Of a stretch of 64,000 nucleotides of DNA, positions 18,225 through 26,905 are shown in pieces. Under the pieces are notes generated by a model that made no database searches, had not been told where the DNA came from, and saw nothing but the letters and a program-made list of their open reading frames with translations. The translations under genes and the position numbers were made by a program. Numbering within the stretch: position 1 is the first letter of the stretch; each line of letters opens with the position of its first letter. Source of the DNA: CAVUCH01 sp963763095 (GTDB lineage: Bacteria > Acidobacteriota > Vicinamibacteria > Vicinamibacterales > JAENWD01); the NCBI GenBank assembly GCA_963763095.1, contig CAVXNR010000022.1, forward strand, positions 1 to 64,000, written 5' to 3'.

Positions 18225-18364
18225 GAACTTCAACCGCGGAGCATGGCCAGACTGTGAGAGGTCCAGAGAATCGCTCCTGTTCGTTGGAGGGTCGCTCGAC
18301 TTAGACGTTCCTTCGCAGACGCGCAAACGCTCCGTCGTCTGCGCAGACAGGCTCGCCTGCGTCG

Positions 18365-18461
18365 CTAAACCCGCGATTGCTTGTGTAGTCATGTGGGGCA
18401 GGCCTTCAGGCCTGCTGGAGCGCACCGATTTGCAGGGCTGAAGCCCTGCCCCACATCAGCG
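18365..18461 (-). repeat. Palindromic dispersed element, copy B (inverted)
   Basis: Read on the minus strand it begins GCTGATGTGGGGCAGGGC and ends CAATCGCGGGTTTA, matching 13117-13238 apart from a missing duplicated hairpin and scattered substitutions. Hairpins GCAGGCCTTCAGGCCTGC and GCAGGGCTGAAGCCCTGC are both perfect inverted repeats. It sits just downstream of the quinoprotein dehydrogenase stop. Confidence 0.8.
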
Positions 18462-18473
18462 CGTGACGCAGCG

Positions 18474-20429
18474 TCACCGCGCCGCAGCCGTCTCCCTGGG
18501 CAAAGCGTAGGCGACAAGACCCGTCGGTCCTGGCGGAGCAACGGTCGCCGCATCGGCACGAGTCGGGCCGGCGGGGGCCGCGCCGGTCACGGGCCTGGCC
18601 TCTTCGCTCGACGCGGTGACGAGCAGGTATTGCCGCCCGCCCAACTCGTACATCGATGGTTGCCCGCTGGTCGGGCCTCCGAGCGGCAGAGTGGTCAGCT
18701 CAGTGCCGTTGGCCTCGTCGTAGACGTGCACTTTTTGGTCGGCCGCGGTGACGAACAACAGCCCGGAACCCGTTACAACCATCCCGCCCTTGACCGTGGC
18801 CGCCGATCCCGTGCCCGTGATGCCCTGCTTGACCAGCCGCAAGTCGTCGCCGAGGCCTTTCTGCCAGGCGATCGTCCCGCTGTTCAAATCGTAGGCCGTG
18901 AGTGTGGTGTACGGCGGCTTGACGATCGTCGGAAACAGTCCAAACCCGTCGGTCACGGGATAGCCGTCGCGCACGATTTCCTCAGGCGCCGTTCCCCGCG
19001 CCGGCCGCTTCTCTCCGGCCTTCAGCAACCGGATGATCGTTGGCACATTGAAGCCGATGACGTACACGCGGCCATTGTGAGGATGTGTCGCCGTGCTGCC
19101 CCAGTTCGACCCGCCCTGGTTGCCCGGCATGTGCACCACTTCGTCGAAGTCGATCGGCGTGAACGGGCCGTCGTTGCGCGCGCGAGCGAGGCGCTGCCGC
19201 CACTGGTCGCGTTCGGCGTCGGTCAGGATGTACGGATTCAAATCGTCGGCGCTGAACGATTGCCGCACGAACGGCGGTGGGTTGGTCGGAAATGGCTGCG
19301 TCCGCGACAGCTGTTCTCCCGGAACGTGGCTATCCTGGGGGACGGGACGCTCGACGATCGGCCAGATGGGATCCCCGGTTACCCGATCGAACACGTAGAG
19401 ATAGCCCGTCTTCGACGCGACCGCGACAACGTCGATGGTTCGTCCGTCGTGACGCACGGTCGTCAACTGCGGGGCGGAGTTGTTGTCCACGTCCCAGATG
19501 TCGTGATGCACCGTCTGGAAGTGCCAGAGCCTGCGACCGGTGCGCGCGTCGAGGGCAAGGATACAGTTGGCAAAGAGGTTGTCCCCGTGGCGGTAGCCGC
19601 CGTAGAAGTTGTATTTGCCGCTGCTGGTCGGCACGTAGACGATGCCTCGGGCCGGGTCGACCGAGAGCTCGCCCCAGTCATTGGCGCCGCCGACCGTGGC
19701 GCGCGCGTTGTCGGGCCACGTGTCGGCGCCGAACTCGCCGGGGCGCGGGATCGTCCGGAAGGTCCAGACCAGCGCGCCCGTTCGCACGTCGAAGGCGCGG
19801 ATGTCGCCCGGCGCCGACGTGTACTCGCGGTTGGTCGCCGAGCCCATGATGATCAGGTTTTCGAACACCTTCCCTGGCAGTCGGCTCTGCTGCTCGACCG
19901 TCTCGGGATCGCGATCGAGGCCTTGCCGCAGGTCGACGCGACCGTTGACGCCAAACGACGCGATCGCCTTGCCGGTCCGCGCGTCGATGGCCTGCAGCAT
20001 GTTGCGAGCACTGAACAGCAGGCGGCGATCCGCACCGTCGGCGCTCTCCCAGTAGTTCACGCCCCGAAGCGCGAAACCGTCGATGCCGTCGTGGACCCAG
20101 AGTTCCTTGCCGGTGGCCGCATCGAGCGCCACCAGCGCGGTGCCGCGGGTTCGACCGTAGACGACACCGCGCGCGACGAGAGGGTTGAAGTCGGTGTTGC
20201 CCGCCGGGTAGGTCCAGGCCACCGCCAGGCGGCCCACGTTGGCCTTGTCGATCCCGGTGGCCGCAACGAAGCGCGAGCTGTCGGGCCCGCCGGCGTAGTC
20301 ACGCCATTCGCGAGGCGTCTGTCCCGCGCCCGAGAGCGCCGCGATGCCGGCAAGTACCACCCCCGCGATGGCCGTCCCGACTGCGCTCGTCCATCGTCTC
20401 GACTGCGATTCACCGGTCGTAGCAAACAT
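18474..20429 (-). CDS. PQQ-dependent dehydrogenase (membrane/periplasmic quinoprotein alcohol or glucose dehydrogenase family)
   Basis: This 651-residue protein has a signal anchor (SAVGTAIAGVVLAGIAALSG) and an eight-bladed quinoprotein propeller. Typical blades are GTALVALDAATGKELWVHDG, ALDARTGRRLWHFQTVHHDI and GYLYVFDRVTGDPIWPIVE. The HHDIWDVDN segment and the WGSTATHPHNGRVYV segment are characteristic of PQQ dehydrogenases of the glucose/quinate branch. No cytochrome c CXXCH motif is present. Electrons would therefore go to ubiquinone or a separate cytochrome, as in the single-domain members. ATG at 20429 follows AGGAG at seven bases. An earlier in-frame ATG at 20483 would spoil the signal peptide. 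The substrate cannot be read from the sequence. Confidence 0.85.
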   Translation of the reverse strand: MFATTGESQSRRWTSAVGTAIAGVVLAGIAALSGAGQTPREWRDYAGGPDSSRFVAATGIDKANVGRLAVAWTYPAGNTDFNPLVARGVVYGRTRGTALVALDAATGKELWVHDGIDGFALRGVNYWESADGADRRLLFSARNMLQAIDARTGKAIASFGVNGRVDLRQGLDRDPETVEQQSRLPGKVFENLIIMGSATNREYTSAPGDIRAFDVRTGALVWTFRTIPRPGEFGADTWPDNARATVGGANDWGELSVDPARGIVYVPTSSGKYNFYGGYRHGDNLFANCILALDARTGRRLWHFQTVHHDIWDVDNNSAPQLTTVRHDGRTIDVVAVASKTGYLYVFDRVTGDPIWPIVERPVPQDSHVPGEQLSRTQPFPTNPPPFVRQSFSADDLNPYILTDAERDQWRQRLARARNDGPFTPIDFDEVVHMPGNQGGSNWGSTATHPHNGRVYVIGFNVPTIIRLLKAGEKRPARGTAPEEIVRDGYPVTDGFGLFPTIVKPPYTTLTAYDLNSGTIAWQKGLGDDLRLVKQGITGTGSAATVKGGMVVTGSGLLFVTAADQKVHVYDEANGTELTTLPLGGPTSGQPSMYELGGRQYLLVTASSEEARPVTGAAPAGPTRADAATVAPPGPTGLVAYALPRETAAAR

Positions 20430-20658
20430 CGACGCGCTCTCCTGCCCCCCGAGTCCCGGCCCAGTGTAGCCCGCCGGCTGCAAACCACTGCATGACCGGA
20501 GGCGATGATCCGAGCAACCAGGGCGCCGCGCTTCGCACGCCCGGCGAGCGAGAGGCAGGAATTTTCCGAGGATGGGCGCTTGCCCGAGCGGGTGCGCCCT
20601 GAACGTCAGCCGCGGGTCGGGTGTGGGCAGAGCTACCTGGCGATAACGGTCGGAGGCT

Positions 20659-21163
20659 TCACCGTCGCCGCCAGGTGGAAGTCGTCGTGACGCGCCCGGC
20701 CCCGTCGATCGACGAGAGCCTGAGCAGATCGCCTTCGAACGCGTACCGGCGCCGCTCGGGCGACTTCGGATCCACCGCCCTTTTCCGTGAGCTGCAATTC
20801 GCTCTTCGCGCCGTCAATCACCGCCTTGCCCTCGAACGCGATCACTCCCCCGCTCTGGGCGGCCGCCGGGGCGTACGAGTCACTCGTTTTGGCATCGATC
20901 GAGAGGTTCCCGCTCTTGTCGTAGGTAAGGGTGCCCTGGGCCGCCACCGGCGCGAGCGCGGCGCCGCGCGCGGGCATGACCGCAAGCGTCACGAGATCCC
21001 ACGTACCTTCGAGCTGGCGCTGGACGGCGTCGAGGGAACCCGGACCCGTGTTGACGTCTCCTGCCTGCACCGGCGGTTGGCGCGACGCCGCCGCGCACCC
21101 CATCCCGACCACCACTGCGACAACCAATGCAATCATTCGCTTGTTCGAGGGCGAGTGAAACAT
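20659..21163 (-). CDS. Lipocalin-like lipoprotein, frameshifted as sequenced
   Basis: The start ATG at 21163, with GAGGAA six bases before, opens a lipoprotein signal (MIALVVAVVVGMGC, lipobox GMGC). QLEGTWDLVTLAVMP and GTLTYDKSGNLSI follow, the N-terminal half of a lipocalin-like domain. After LQLTEKG the frame turns into Arg-rich sequence ending at 20633. The next frame instead gives VDPKSPERRRYAFEGDLLRL and TTTSTWRR with a stop at 20659-20661, which is the expected closing sheet. Deleting one base near 20777 (GGCGGTGG read as GGCGTGG) restores a protein of about 167 residues. It is probably a small periplasmic ligand-binding or stress protein. I judge the break to be an indel error. Confidence 0.7.
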
Positions 21164-21346
21164 GCGTTCCTCACGAGCAGAAGTTCTGCTCAGAGTCGGC
21201 ATCCCGGCGCAGCACAATCTGTGCGCTGGGATGCGACGAAGAGTCGGTCCGATTCGCGCGCGCCGTGACGGCCGTACTAATACCAGAACTCGAGGTAAAT
21301 CGCGAGGCGTGAATTCCCCCCGTGGTAGGTCCAGTGCGCTGCGGAA

Positions 21347-22471
21347 TTACGATGCAGGCTCATCGGCAACCGCCGCGCCGGCAGTAGCCGTCCCTTCGTC
21401 GGTGGGATCACGCGCGATCGTCTTCCCCGTCGACAGCCCGTCTGCGCCCCCCGCATCCGGCCAGCGGCGCGTCACGAAGCTCTCCAGCGCGTCGATCCAG
21501 CGCCGGTGCTCGTTCATGCAGGGAATGAGCTGCAGCCGTTCGCCGCCGGACTGGACGAAGCTGTCGCGGCCGCGCATGCCGATCTCCTCGATCGTTTCGA
21601 GGCAGTCGGAGACGAAGGCGGGACACATCACCAGCAACCTCTTCACGCCTTCTCGGGCGAAGCGCTCCAGTTCCAAATCCGTGTAGGGCTTCAGCCAGGG
21701 GTCTCTGCCGAGGCGTGATTGGAAGGCGAAGGAGTACTTGTTGGCGGGAACGCCTGCCTTCGCGACGAAGTCGCGCATCGTTTTCAAGCACTGCGCCCGG
21801 TAGCAGAACTGGTGCGCCTCACTGGGTATCTCGCAGCAGTTCGCCGACTGCAGGCAGTGGCGACGCGTCGGGTCGGCCTTCCGGAGGTGACGCTCAGGAA
21901 TGCCATGGAAGCTGAAGAGCAGATGATCGTAGCCAGCCTCGAGATGCTCGCGCGCAGTGGCGACGAGCGCATCGATGTACTGCGGATCGTCGTAATACGG
22001 CGGTTGGACGTGCAGCTGCATCCCCGGCGCGAGCTGCGACACCAACTGCCGCACGCGCACGACCGCGGACTCGAAGCTCGACATCGCATAGTGCGGGAAA
22101 AGCGGAATCAGAAAGACCTCGGCTACGCCTTGCGCGGCAAGCTTCTTCACCGCGTCAGTGATCGAGGGATTCTGGTACCGCATCGCGAGCTCGACCGGGA
22201 TCGAGAGGCGCTGTTGCAGCTGGCGTGTGACGTTCCTGCTGATGACGACGAGCGGCGAACCATTGCTGGTCCAGATCTTCGAATACGCGCGAGCGGACTC
22301 CGCCGGACGCTTCGGCAATATGGCGAAGTGCACCACGCCGAAGCGGATTGGCCACGGCGTATCGAGCACACGGCCGTCCATGAGGAACTCGCGCAAGTAC
22401 CGGCGCACGTCGGGGACGGACGGGGAATCAGGCGAACCGAGATTCACGAGCAGAACAGCGCGTTTGGTCAT
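21347..22471 (-). CDS. hemH: Ferrochelatase
   Basis: This 374-residue enzyme inserts Fe(II) into protoporphyrin IX, or coproporphyrin III in the alternative route, late in heme synthesis. Family signatures are AVLLVNLGSPDSP at the N-terminus, LFPHYAMSSFES, the metal-site His in SFHGIPERH (about residue 185) and the Glu in FVSDCLETIEE (about 288). Between them lies a Cys-rich insertion (HCLQSANCCEIP, then FCYRAQC) with five cysteines. By comparison with cluster-bearing ferrochelatases, this could ligate an internal [2Fe-2S] cluster; that is inference. The C-terminus has about 30 extra low-complexity residues. It is a single gene, not obviously in an operon with other heme genes. Confidence 0.93.
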   Translation of the reverse strand: MTKRAVLLVNLGSPDSPSVPDVRRYLREFLMDGRVLDTPWPIRFGVVHFAILPKRPAESARAYSKIWTSNGSPLVVISRNVTRQLQQRLSIPVELAMRYQNPSITDAVKKLAAQGVAEVFLIPLFPHYAMSSFESAVVRVRQLVSQLAPGMQLHVQPPYYDDPQYIDALVATAREHLEAGYDHLLFSFHGIPERHLRKADPTRRHCLQSANCCEIPSEAHQFCYRAQCLKTMRDFVAKAGVPANKYSFAFQSRLGRDPWLKPYTDLELERFAREGVKRLLVMCPAFVSDCLETIEEIGMRGRDSFVQSGGERLQLIPCMNEHRRWIDALESFVTRRWPDAGGADGLSTGKTIARDPTDEGTATAGAAVADEPAS

Positions 22472-22542
22472 TGCGGCGTGAAGGGGAATCCGTGCGGACG
22501 AGAACCCGCCTCAGGAGGCGTGTTGGTAGATCGATTATACCG

Positions 22543-23320
22543 TCAGCGCCCGAGGAGTCGGTCCCGGAACGTGCGGCTCATGCGGAGCGTGCGGCCATCG
22601 GTGAGCACGACGTCGTAGTCGCCGTGGGGATCGGAGCGGATTTCCTGTACGCGCGCGGTATTGACTATGGTGGAGCGGTGGATCCGGGTGAAGACGGCCG
22701 GGTCGAGCCGCTGCTCGATGTCGCCGATCGTCATCCGCAGCAGGAAGCCGCGGCCGCGCGTGTTGAGCCTGACGTAGTTGGCGGCGGCATCGATCCAGTC
22801 GATCTCGGCGGCACGTACCAAAATGTAGCGATCGCGATCCCGCACCGCGAATCGCACGGTGTACCGGCTGCGGCTCGCGGTCCTCTCGCTCGCCCCGAGC
22901 CGGACGGTGTCGACGACGTCGAGAACGCGCTCCCGCGGCGGCGCACCCCGCAGCAGGTCGGCGCGGACCCGCGCCATGGCGTCGGCCAGACGCTCAGGGC
23001 TGACCGGTTTCAGCAGATAGTCGAACGCATGCACCTGGAAGGCGCGTAGCGCGTACTCATCGGTACGCGGTCACGAACACGACCAGCGGCAGGTGATCCG
23101 GCGCGGCTCGCTCGACGATGTCGAAGCCGCTCTGCCCCGGCATCTGCACGTCGAGCAGGACGACGTCCGGCCGCAGCGTGCGTATGGCCTTCACGGCCGT
23201 GGTGCCCTCTCCCGCCTCGCCGACGACGTCCACATCGGCCATTCCGCCGAGCATGATCCGCAGGCCGTCCCGCGCCAGCGGTTCGTCGTCCACGATCAGC
23301 GCGCGCACCGGTGCCGTCAT
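22543..23320 (-). CDS. LytTR-family response regulator, frameshifted as sequenced
   Basis: The ATG at 23320 opens a receiver domain: LIVDDEPLARDGL, the phosphoacceptor Asp near residue 54 in VVLLDVQMPG, and the switch VVFVTAY. The frame then stops, and the next frame continues with YALRAFQVHAFDYLLKPV and a complete LytTR DNA-binding domain (DRYILVRAAEIDWIDAAANY, FTRIHRSTIVN). One extra base at 23062-23063, where ATCGGTACG should be ATCGTACG, explains the break; the corrected protein has about 258 residues. The ATG overlaps the stop of the upstream kinase (ATGA), so the two are translationally coupled. Targets are unknown; LytTR sites would be expected near regulated genes. Confidence 0.88.
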
Positions 23321-24403
23321 GGCTCGCGGTAGGGGACGACGATGGCGACGGCCGCTCCGCCGTGGACGCCTGGACCGGTCGTCACCGCCTGCGCCTGGCC
23401 GTACAGCTGCGCGAGGCGCGCACGCACGCTCGAGAGGCCCACGCCGCGGCCACGGTGCGGAGAGGCGCCGAAGCCTGGCCCTGAATCGGCAACCGTCACG
23501 TGGAGCCTCCCGTCCACCCGGTGCGCGGTGATGCTGATTCGCCCGGGCCGCGGATCGTTCGCGATGCCGTGGGTGACCGCGTTCTCGACGACCGGCTGCA
23601 GCACGAGCGTCGGGATGAGCGCCTTCAGTGCGTCGGCGTCGGCGTTGACCTCGATCGAGAGGCGATCCACGAACCGGATGCGCTGGATCTCGAGATACTG
23701 CTCGACCAGCGTCAGTTCGTCGGCCAGCGGCGCTTCCTGACCGCGTGTCTCGTCCAGGCACGACCGCAGAATTTCGCTGAGCAGGCCGACCACGCGCACC
23801 ACAGCGCCCGAGTCGCCCTTCATCGCCAGCACCGACACGGCGTTGAGGGTGTTGAAGAGCACGTGCGGATTGATCTGCGCCCGGAGCCCCGCAAGCCGCG
23901 CCTCGACCAGGCTCGCGCGGAGCGCGGCGGCCTGACGCTCACGCTCGCGTGATTCCTCGTAGTACCTGAGGGCGTGCGTCGCGCCGACGATGGCGCTGTA
24001 GACGAGCACGTCGATGACGGACGCAAAGCTCAGAATCTTGGAAAAGGCCGTGCCGGGTGACACCGCCCCTGAGAACCGGACCATGTTGACGACGGTGACG
24101 CTCATCGCATGGAGGATGGCAAACGCCGCCGCGCCGAGAAGATGCGCGGCAATCGCTCGCGCAGGGCGTCCGCCGTCGAGCGGCCAGCGGCGCGCCAGCA
24201 TCACCGCGAACGGCGTCAGAATGGCGAGCATGAGCCAGAACGGCAGCGCGTTGCCCACCGCAGGCAGCCAGTGGACCGGCGGGCCGCCGATGGTCGAGCG
24301 CAGATCAGATCTGGCCCGTCTCGACCAGGCTCAGGAGCAGGGCCGCGGCACACAGACCGAGCCACGTCCACCGTCGCGGCCACGGCTTCAATTGATCGTC
24401 CAT
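23317..24403 (-). CDS. LytS/YehU-type sensor histidine kinase, frameshifted near its N-terminus
   Basis: The continuous part (from 24258) has several membrane spans (LPFWLMLAILTPFAVMLA, HLLGAAAFAILHAMSVTVV). A His_kinase domain with the phosphoacceptor His in LRAQINPHVLFNTLNAV and the ATP-binding VVENAVTHGI and DSGPGFG motifs follows. Upstream, an ATG at 24403 encodes a further span (WTWLGLCAAALLLSLVETG) that runs into TGA at 24305-24307. Removing one base there (AGATCTGATCTG to AGATCGATCTG, minus strand) joins the two into about 361 residues. Such kinases sense membrane or cell-envelope signals and pair with LytTR regulators. Its stop overlaps the regulator start by four bases. Confidence 0.85.
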
Positions 24404-24586
24404 GGAGTGCGGCGCGCAGTCACGGGGCGAGTCTACGGGCGACGGCCCCGCCGATCAATCGCTCCGGGATTCGTCCCCGCTCGACGCGGTCGGTCCCTCC
24501 CCACCCGCGGAGGTCCCATGCCGCTTGGCGTCGGGGCCGGTCCGTTTCTAATCTCGCCACCATTCACGATTCACCTGGAGGAACGC

Positions 24587-25741
24587 ATGACGAGTGTCTC
24601 ACGTGTCCTGGTCGCGGCTGCGGCCCTTGCGGTTGGTGGAACATCGGCGCTGGCGGTGGCCCGGCACACGGCTCCAGCCACGCGGTCAGAGATGCTGCCC
24701 GCGGGCTTCAGCATGGGGGCTGCCGGCCTCCAGTCGGCCGGCGCCTTGACGTTCGGCCCCGGCGGCGTGCTCTTCGTGGGCGACTCGCGGGGGGGTGCCG
24801 TGTTCGCCCTCGCGGTCGATGACTCGACACGCGACCCGCACCGCGGCGAGGTGGAGGTATCGAACATCGACCAGCGGATTGCGAAGCTGCTCGGCGTGGC
24901 GCCGGATCAACTCGTGATTCGCGACATGGCCGTGAACCCCGCCACCGAACACCTGTTCTTCTCGGTGTCGCGCGGCCGGGGGGCCGACGCACCGCCTGCG
25001 ATCGTCCGCTCGACGCTGACCGGGGAGCTGACCGTGGTACCGCTCGACAACGCGCGCTTCTCGAAGCTCGCGTTGAGCGACGCGCCGGCCGAGACCGCCA
25101 AGACGCCCTGGGGGGCGAGCTCGCGCAGCATGGCGATTACGGATCTCGCGTTCACCGGCGGTGAGCTGCTCATTGCCGGTCTCTCGAACGACGCCTTCTC
25201 GTCCACCCTGCGCCGCGCCCGATTTCCGTTTGCCGGAGGCTCGCGGGCCACGACCCTCGAGATCTTCCACACGTCGCACGGCAAGTACGAGACGGCGGCG
25301 CCGATCGAGACGTTCCTGCCCTATCAGGTGAAGGGGCAGCCCGCGCTGCTGGCCGGATACGGCTGCGCGCCGCTCGCGCTGTTCACGATGTCCGAGCTCA
25401 CCGCCTCGAAGCACGTTCGAGGTCGGACGCTCGCGGAGCTCGGCGGCGGCAATCGCCCGCAGGACATGATCGCGTTCGAACGCGACGGCAAGCGCTTCGT
25501 GCTGATCGCGAACAGCAATCGGGGCATGATGCGGATGGCCGCGTCCGAGATCGACCGCTCCGAGCCGATCGTGACGGCGGCGACGCGCGACGTTCCCATC
25601 ACCGGCACCCCGTACGTGCCGCTGTCGCTGCCCGGCGTGATGCAGCTCGATCTGCTCAACCCTGAGCTCATCGTCATGCTGATGCGCGACATCGACGATG
25701 GGACGGTGCACGTGCGGTCGTTCCCGACGAAGTATTTGTAG
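24587..25741 (+). CDS. Exported protein, possibly beta-propeller, unrecognised family
   Basis: This 384-residue secreted protein has a clean signal peptide (VLVAAAALAVGGTSALAVA). GGAGG sits five bases before the ATG at 24587. The body starts with LTFGPGGVLFVGDSRGGAVF, a strand-turn-strand unit like those in NHL/SGL propellers. Later stretches (ITDLAFTGGELLIAGLSND, DMIAFERDGKRFVLIANSNR) look like further blades. No catalytic or cofactor motif is visible. It is divergent from the two-component pair, with a promoter region of about 180 bp (24404-24586) between them. The in-frame sequence upstream of 24587 overlaps the kinase gene antisense and is rejected as coding. Confidence 0.75.
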   Translation: MTSVSRVLVAAAALAVGGTSALAVARHTAPATRSEMLPAGFSMGAAGLQSAGALTFGPGGVLFVGDSRGGAVFALAVDDSTRDPHRGEVEVSNIDQRIAKLLGVAPDQLVIRDMAVNPATEHLFFSVSRGRGADAPPAIVRSTLTGELTVVPLDNARFSKLALSDAPAETAKTPWGASSRSMAITDLAFTGGELLIAGLSNDAFSSTLRRARFPFAGGSRATTLEIFHTSHGKYETAAPIETFLPYQVKGQPALLAGYGCAPLALFTMSELTASKHVRGRTLAELGGGNRPQDMIAFERDGKRFVLIANSNRGMMRMAASEIDRSEPIVTAATRDVPITGTPYVPLSLPGVMQLDLLNPELIVMLMRDIDDGTVHVRSFPTKYL

Positions 25742-25850
25742 AGCGGCGGGCGACGGGCGGCGGGCGGCTGGCGGACGTGTGCGACGTTCGAAGCCCGAAG
25801 CGTTCTGTCACATCGACGTTGTTGTGGGCACTTGCGTGGGAGAAAGGCAC

Positions 25851-26765
25851 ATGGCGCGACCTGACGATGCTCGGGGATGGCTGAGCGCCCTCCGACCCTG
25901 GAGGACCTGTGTGCGGATGGTGCTGCTGGCGTTCGCTGCTGCCGCGAGCGCCAGCGCCTCGAGCTCCAGACTGCCACTCTCACGACATACGGAGTTGAAA
26001 CAGAGCCCTCCGCGGGTGGTCGGCATCTATCCGAGCGCGGGGCGGCTTCCCGCCAACCTGCTGCGGATGTACATCGTCTTCTCGACGCCGATGGCGGTTG
26101 GTGAGTCGCGCAGCCGGCTCCGGCTCGTCGATGACGCGGGCCGCACGGTCGACCGCGCCTTCCTCGCGCTCGACGAGGAGCTCTGGGACCCGAGCGGCCG
26201 CCGGTTGACCGTGTTGTTCGATCCCGGTCGCATCAAACGCGGCCTGCGCGCGAATCTCGAGATGGCACCACCGCTCCGGGAGGGGCACCGGTATCGTCTG
26301 ATCGTGGACGCGGCCTGGCCCGACGCACAGGGCCGTCGGCTCGGCGAGCCGCACGTGAAGACCTTCGAAGCCATCGCCCCAGGTCGCACGAGGCCGGATC
26401 CCGGCACGTGGTCGATTCAGCCGCCCGAGGCGCACACGCGGACTCCGCTCGTGCTGCAATTCGACGCGCCGCTCGATCGGGCACTGCTGTTCACGTCGGT
26501 TGCCCTGGCGGACGAATGCGGCGAGACCGTCCACGGCACGATCGAGGTGAGCGCGGGCGAGCGCGAGTGGTCGTTCACGCCCGCGCAGCCGTGGGCGCCG
26601 GGCGGCTATCGCGTGCATGTGGCGCCGGAGCTCGAGGATCCTGCCGGCAATAACCTCGAGCGGGTGTTCGACGCCGAGTTGTCGTCAGGTGGTTCCGCTC
26701 CGCCAACGGCGGCCGTGCGTACACGTGAGTTCATCGTCGGACCCGGGCGTCCCTCGCCTTCTTGA
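25851..26765 (+). CDS. Exported protein with Ig-like (SbsA/Big_5-type) domains
   Basis: The protein has about 304 residues. A long N-terminal region ends in a hydrophobic stretch (MVLLAFAAAASASASS). Two repeats of an Ig-like module follow. VVGIYPSAGRLPANLLRMYI with FSTPM, and TRTPLVLQFDAPLD, are the hallmark of SbsA Ig-like domains, which read a 'reference states and difference' beta-sandwich. EWSFTPAQPWAPGGYRVHVA and LEDPAGNNLERVFD close the second. It is probably a surface or periplasmic binding or structural protein. ATG at 25851 is the only sensible start near the signal; its ribosome binding site (GGGAGAAAGG) is acceptable. It follows the 24587 gene by 109 bp and may be co-transcribed. 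Confidence 0.7.
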   Translation: MARPDDARGWLSALRPWRTCVRMVLLAFAAAASASASSSRLPLSRHTELKQSPPRVVGIYPSAGRLPANLLRMYIVFSTPMAVGESRSRLRLVDDAGRTVDRAFLALDEELWDPSGRRLTVLFDPGRIKRGLRANLEMAPPLREGHRYRLIVDAAWPDAQGRRLGEPHVKTFEAIAPGRTRPDPGTWSIQPPEAHTRTPLVLQFDAPLDRALLFTSVALADECGETVHGTIEVSAGEREWSFTPAQPWAPGGYRVHVAPELEDPAGNNLERVFDAELSSGGSAPPTAAVRTREFIVGPGRPSPS

Positions 26766-26905
26766 TCAGTTTCACCTGTCCTGGGTGGGAAGAGTCGCAC
26801 CGTCTACACGGGTGTGATCGTCGGGGCAACCCGTGCGGCAGGACAGGCGTGCGGTGCGACGGTTCTGATACGCTGGCGCGGCTTCTCGAACGGAAGGACC
26901 GCGTC

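Larger units (their letters stand above)
18045..18473. other. 429-bp intergenic region with repeats
   Basis: This lies between the sortase start and the 3' end of the quinoprotein dehydrogenase, both on the minus strand. It contains the right copy of the 60-bp direct repeat (18163-18224) and the reverse-oriented palindromic element (18365-18461). No gene is evident. The palindromic element lies 13 bases beyond the dehydrogenase stop, so its hairpins could also act as a terminator. Confidence 0.5.

Noticed and set aside
24014..24586. N-terminal extension of the exported protein at 24587
   Set aside because: It is antisense to the histidine kinase gene; the ATG at 24587 has a strong ribosome binding site and a clean signal peptide.
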